DNA of 10,426 nt from Erysipelothrix sp. UBA3383 (GTDB lineage Bacteria; Bacillota_I; Bacilli_A; Erysipelotrichales; Erysipelotrichaceae): positions 1 through 10,426 of the forward strand of contig DEPV01000054.1 of the NCBI GenBank assembly GCA_002358955.1. The letters are read 5' to 3'. A program made the position numbers and the translations under genes. The notes under the pieces are model-generated. The model was not told the origin of the DNA and did no database searches. It was given only the letters and a program-made list of their open reading frames with translations. Shown here in pieces: positions 7,137-10,426 of this stretch. The stretch's first letter is position 1. Every line of letters starts with the position of its first letter.

Positions 7137-8118
7137 AAACCTGATTTTATTAAAACTTGAAGCGATGAGTCTTTTTACCAATTGCGCTTTGAAGAGTCAA
7201 CGCTACAGTGAACAACTAATCCAGACAGAAAAAAAAGTTATCGATGAGATGTATTCTAAAGCAGAACCAATCGTTAAAAACCTACTAGAAAAATATCCAC
7301 AAGTTGCCGAAATTTATAAATTTGGCGATTTAAATCTAACTACAATACCGGGCATGATTCAAATATTTCTTGATGCTTGGGAAAAAGATGCATCTCCTGA
7401 TGCTTTAGATATTATTAAGAAACATATTCACCCTTATCTGACGGATGCTGAAATAGCAAGTGACTTATCAGTCTACGAACTTGCAAGTAAAAGTCCACTG
7501 CTTCTTCAAGAAAAATGGTTACTAATTTGGATGTATGAAAATCCTGTTGATGTTTATGAGCAGTTTGGAGACATTGTAAATGCAATGATTCCTATCATTA
7601 GTGAGTACCAAGACATATTAGCTCAACAGATTGATCTTGTTTATACACAGTGGAATGAAAGAATTATTGCAGGCGAATATAAAACTCTACTAAAAGATAA
7701 AATGGGAGTGGATCTTGGAACACCTATTAAGAACCTTTATGTTAGTTTTGTTGGATCAGCTTACCTTGTTATTCGAAAAGATACGATATTTGTAGGATTA
7801 CAGTTTACAGATGAATACTTCAAACAACAAACTGTTGATCAAGAAACTACAAATAATATTTTGAAATTACTAGGTGATCCAAGTAAGTACAATATCCTTA
7901 AAGAATTACTCAGTGGCGAAAAATATGGACGTCAACTATCTACTAATTTAGGATTAAGTGCAGCTACCATTTCATATCATATTCAGGAGCTGACTAATTT
8001 AGGTTTAGTCTCTGTTAAAACACAAGATAAAAGTAATAGAATCTATTTTCAATTGAGAAAAGAAACTATTGAAGATGTGATTAGATTTATTGTTGCTGAT
8101 TTACAGCTAAATCTTTAA
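7129..8118 (+). CDS. ArsR-type winged-helix regulator with a long unassigned N-terminal domain
   Basis: A 329-residue soluble protein. Residues about 240-329 are a clear ArsR-like winged helix: a leading helix with LLGDPSKYNILKELL, a helix-turn-helix with QLSTNLGLSAATISYHIQEL (the recognition helix begins near S277), and a wing ending in NRIYFQL. Typical ArsR proteins are about 100 residues with the DNA-binding domain as the whole protein, so the first 235 residues are an added domain. It is mostly helical by eye, with no membrane segment, and I do not recognise it. The protein has one visible cysteine (C19) and no CxC metal motif in the helix-turn-helix, so metal sensing is unlikely. The start overlaps the exporter gene by 8 bases, with AAGGAG at 7116-7121. 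As the third gene of the operon it most likely senses the exporter's substrate or a signal and controls the promoter at 3615-3643. Binding to the GTTAGAT array is inference. Confidence 0.82.
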   Translation: MNENLILLKLEAMSLFTNCALKSQRYSEQLIQTEKKVIDEMYSKAEPIVKNLLEKYPQVAEIYKFGDLNLTTIPGMIQIFLDAWEKDASPDALDIIKKHIHPYLTDAEIASDLSVYELASKSPLLLQEKWLLIWMYENPVDVYEQFGDIVNAMIPIISEYQDILAQQIDLVYTQWNERIIAGEYKTLLKDKMGVDLGTPIKNLYVSFVGSAYLVIRKDTIFVGLQFTDEYFKQQTVDQETTNNILKLLGDPSKYNILKELLSGEKYGRQLSTNLGLSAATISYHIQELTNLGLVSVKTQDKSNRIYFQLRKETIEDVIRFIVADLQLNL

Positions 8119-8137
8119 ATACACTATACAAACATTA

Positions 8138-8161
8138 AAAAGACCTCCTTCGAGGTCTTTT
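8138..8161. terminator. Bidirectional terminator between convergent operons
   Basis: AAAAGACCTC (8138-8147) pairs perfectly with GAGGTCTTTT (8152-8161) around the 4-base loop CTTC. On the plus strand the stem ends in TTTT then GTGT. On the minus strand it runs into TTTTT. It sits in the 48-base gap between the stop codons of the regulator gene and zwf and can end transcription from both sides. Confidence 0.9.
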
Positions 8162-8166
8162 GTGTC

Positions 8167-9588
8167 TTATGATTCAAATCTGTAGGTATCTTCTTCAATC
8201 CATTCTTGGCCATCTCTTTCGAAAAGTGCTAAGGCTTCTGAAGGACCATTGGTATAAGCTTTGTATAGGTAAGGTTGTTTGTCTTTGGTTGCAGAAGCAA
8301 TTTCTTCAACTAAAGCCCATGATAATCTTACTTGTTTGAAACTTGCAAACAACGTATGGTCTGATGCTAAAGCTGCCTTTAATAAGCGCTCATATGCTTC
8401 AGGTGTATTCATACGGTTTTCATAGTTACAACTTTGACAGAAGTCCATGGATACCGACTTCACGTCGTTTGTTTGTCCTGGTGTCTTGATGTTGAATCGG
8501 AAGGTAACACCTTCTTCAGGTTGAACATTAATGACTAGAACATTACGTGGAGCATCTCCCTTTTGCTTAAATTCAATCGCAATGTGGGTAGAACGTGATG
8601 CCATACGTTTACCAGTACGGACATAAATCGGAACACCTTTCCACTTATGTGTATCAATAGCTAGCTTGATAGCACCAAATGTTTCAGTCTTGGATTCTGG
8701 GTTCACACGGTCTTCATCAACATAGCTGAGTGAATCCTCATTGGCCTCATATTGTCCTAAGACAACATCAGTGTCAAAGTTCTCAATTTTAACAGCTTCA
8801 AGAATTGCTTCTTGTTGTTTATGAATATGGTGTGCATCCATTGTTTTGGGCTCATCCATTGTAACGATGGATAAGATTTGTAATAAGTGGTTTTGGAACA
8901 TGTCTTTAATAGCTCCAACATGATCATAATAAGAACCACGGTTTTCAACACCGACCATCTCATTTGCAGAGATTTGAATGTTGTCAATGAGTTCATTGTC
9001 CCAAATATTAGAGAAAATAGCATTGGCAAATCGAATCGTAAAGATGTTTTGAACCATTTCTTTAGCGATATAGTGGTCAATGCGATAAATATTATCTTCA
9101 CCAAAGATATGCGTTAGAGTTTTATTGATTGAGTTTGCTGATGCAAGATCATTTCCAAACGGTTTTTCAATAATAATTTTTGAATTTTCGATCAAATCAA
9201 ATTTTTCTAATTGCTGTGCAATGGTTTCAAAGAAACTTGGTGCAACAGCAAAGTAGTACATAATTTCAGCTTGTGGATCAATTTCTTCAAACTTTGTTTT
9301 TAAACGTTTGTAACCTTCATCTTGTGTAAAGGTCATTTCAAAATAAGTAACATAACTTAGTAATTTTGTAAGATGTTCATCCGACACTTTTAAACGTGCA
9401 TGCTCTTTGAGCCACGGTTTTAAAAGATCGTGATAATCTTGAGTACTCAATTCCTGACGGCCAATAATCACAATGTGAAAATGTTCAGGTAACTGATCTG
9501 TTTTTAACAGGTTATAGAAGGCCGGTAACAACTTACGATAAGTTAAATCACCAGTTCCTCCAAAGATTGTAACAATCTGATTATTCAT
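8167..9588 (-). CDS. zwf: Glucose-6-phosphate 1-dehydrogenase
   Basis: Oxidises glucose 6-phosphate to 6-phosphogluconolactone with NADP+ (or NAD+), the entry step of the oxidative pentose phosphate pathway. The 473 residues are near the usual 480-495. Visible motifs: the dinucleotide-binding FGGTGDL (9-15), EKPFG (141-145), the active-site RIDHYIAKE (169-177), the substrate and catalytic region SYYDHVGAIKDMFQNHLLQ (219-237, with H234 as the probable base), and RTGKR (324-328). The usual active-site string is DHYLGK; here it is DHYIAK. A CQSC pair at 384-387 is discussed separately. The ATG at 9588 is chosen because it places the first beta strand right before FGGTGDL. An upstream start at 9663 would lie inside gnd and add unrelated residues. 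The ribosome binding site is weak and the start overlaps the gnd stop by 8 bases, so translation is probably coupled to gnd. Confidence 0.95.
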   Translation of the reverse strand: MNNQIVTIFGGTGDLTYRKLLPAFYNLLKTDQLPEHFHIVIIGRQELSTQDYHDLLKPWLKEHARLKVSDEHLTKLLSYVTYFEMTFTQDEGYKRLKTKFEEIDPQAEIMYYFAVAPSFFETIAQQLEKFDLIENSKIIIEKPFGNDLASANSINKTLTHIFGEDNIYRIDHYIAKEMVQNIFTIRFANAIFSNIWDNELIDNIQISANEMVGVENRGSYYDHVGAIKDMFQNHLLQILSIVTMDEPKTMDAHHIHKQQEAILEAVKIENFDTDVVLGQYEANEDSLSYVDEDRVNPESKTETFGAIKLAIDTHKWKGVPIYVRTGKRMASRSTHIAIEFKQKGDAPRNVLVINVQPEEGVTFRFNIKTPGQTNDVKSVSMDFCQSCNYENRMNTPEAYERLLKAALASDHTLFASFKQVRLSWALVEEIASATKDKQPYLYKAYTNGPSEALALFERDGQEWIEEDTYRFES

Positions 9589-10426
9589 TATCTTCATACC
9601 ACTCTGTGTGGAAGTGTCCTTCTCTATCATTACGCTCATAAGTATGTGCACCGAAGTAATCACGTTGTGCTTGGATTAGGTTAGCACTTGAGTCTTTGGT
9701 ACGGTAAGCATCAAAGTATGAGATTGCTGTTGTAAATGATGGTACTGAGATACCTTGTGTGATTGCTAATGCTGCAATTTCACGCAATGCAGGTTGGTAC
9801 TCTAAAAGGCTGTTTTTAAATGAATCATCAATCATTAAGTTACTTAGTGAAGCGTTTGTTTCATATGCTGCTGCAATACGGTTTAAGAATTTAGCACGGA
9901 TAATGCATCCTTCTCTAAATACGCGTGCGATATCTCCAAATTGAAGATCCCAGTTGTATTCTGCTCCAGCATTTTTCAGTAAATCAAAACCTTGTGCATA
10001 AGCGATAATCTTACTTGCATATAAAGCTTGGCGCACTGTTTCAACAAATGCTGCTTTATCTTCGACATTAAATTCAGGACGTGTGTAAGTTAGTACTTCA
10101 CTTGCGACAACACGTTGATCTTTGATTGCTGACATGAAACGAGCAAATACTGAACTAGCAAGTAGTGATGCATCAGTTCCTGTGTTTAATGCTTCATCAG
10201 CCGTCCATTTACCTGTACCTTTTTGAGCAGCACGGTCTAGGATTACATCGATTAAATCTTTGTCTGTTTCTGTATCTTTTACTTTAAAGATGTTTGCAGT
10301 AATTTCAATTAGGAATGACTCAAGTTCACCCTTGTTCCATTCTTCGAAAATTTCTTGAATTTCTGAGTTAGAGAATCCCCCAACATGTTTCAGAATTGAG
10401 TATGATTCTGCAATTAATTGCATATC
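9581..10426 (-). CDS. gnd: 6-phosphogluconate dehydrogenase, C-terminal part (5' end beyond window)
   Basis: Oxidatively decarboxylates 6-phosphogluconate to ribulose 5-phosphate, making NADPH. The window holds the last 281 residues; about 190 N-terminal residues with the NADP-binding fold lie off the right edge. The frame is open to the edge and begins DMQLIAE, the conserved YGDMQLI segment, so the ATG at 10423 is internal. The family signature DRAAQKGTGKWT (about 63-74 counting that Met as 1) and the C-terminal RDYFGAHTYER (about 254-264) are present. The Arg and His of the latter contact substrate in the neighbouring subunit of characterised enzymes. It precedes zwf with an 8-base overlap, forming a gnd-zwf unit for the pathway's two NADPH-producing steps. 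The KGTGKW tail pattern and YFGAHTYER identify it firmly. Confidence 0.96.
   Translation of the reverse strand, partial: DMQLIAESYSILKHVGGFSNSEIQEIFEEWNKGELESFLIEITANIFKVKDTETDKDLIDVILDRAAQKGTGKWTADEALNTGTDASLLASSVFARFMSAIKDQRVVASEVLTYTRPEFNVEDKAAFVETVRQALYASKIIAYAQGFDLLKNAGAEYNWDLQFGDIARVFREGCIIRAKFLNRIAAAYETNASLSNLMIDDSFKNSLLEYQPALREIAALAITQGISVPSFTTAISYFDAYRTKDSSANLIQAQRDYFGAHTYERNDREGHFHTEWYEDNE

Noticed and set aside
7129..8118. Metal-responsive ArsR/SmtB sensor
   Set aside because: The winged helix lacks a CxC or similar cysteine motif, only one cysteine is seen in the whole protein, and the neighbours are ABC exporters rather than P-type ATPases or arsenite pumps.
8757..9117. Open frames on both strands inside zwf
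   Set aside because: They overlap strongly conserved G6PD coding sequence, have no ribosome binding sites of note, and encode low-complexity products; treated as shadows.
9589..9663. Longer N-terminus for zwf
   Set aside because: The extra 25 residues come from reading gnd out of frame and lack similarity to G6PD, which begins just before FGGTGDL.
1..10426. CRISPR arrays, transposases, tRNA or rRNA genes
   Set aside because: No regular spacer-repeat structure, insertion-sequence ends, transposase motifs or RNA gene cores were seen; gaps between genes are all short and accounted for.

Overview
The window looks like the chromosome of a low-GC Gram-positive bacterium (Bacillota). The DNA is AT-rich, nearly every gene has a strong AGGAG-type ribosome binding site, terminators are short stems with T-runs, and the gene families (CBS/DRTGG family II pyrophosphatase, BmrD/TM288-like ABC half-transporter, gnd-zwf pair) are typical of that phylum. 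An Erysipelotrichia-type host (for example an Erysipelothrix relative) is my best guess. It rests on overall impression, not on a marker gene.

Layout. Positions 1-1146 (+) hold the C-terminal part of an ABC exporter half-transporter whose start, and probably its partner, lie to the left. After a possible weak terminator come a HAD phosphatase (1219-1854) and a 548-residue nucleotide-regulated manganese-type inorganic pyrophosphatase (1874-3520), closed by a strong terminator (3533-3572). Next is a 113-base regulatory region (3573-3685), then a tight three-gene operon (3686-8118, +): two full-length ABC exporter half-transporters and a 329-residue regulator with a C-terminal ArsR-type winged helix. 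Genes in this operon overlap by 14 and 8 bases. A bidirectional terminator (8138-8161) separates it from two minus-strand genes. These are zwf (8167-9588) and gnd (9581-10426, cut at the right edge), which encode the two dehydrogenases of the oxidative pentose phosphate pathway and overlap by 8 bases.

The most interesting region is 3581-3674 with the operon it precedes. Six copies or near-copies of GTTAGAT (or its complement) lie at 22- or 33-base steps, so they fall on about the same face of the helix. They cover a recognisable promoter (TTGACC, 17 bases, extended -10 TGTTAGAGT), and two of them form the palindrome GTTAGA-5-TCTAAC over the -10 and the expected start site. The simplest reading is an exporter operon regulated by its own third gene, with the regulator's roughly 235-residue N-terminal region, which I cannot assign, sensing a cargo or inducer. 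Arginine codon choice in the second transporter gene (mostly AGA/AGG) differs sharply from the flanking pyrophosphatase gene (mostly CGT), which would fit acquisition by transfer. The remaining genes are ordinary metabolism.
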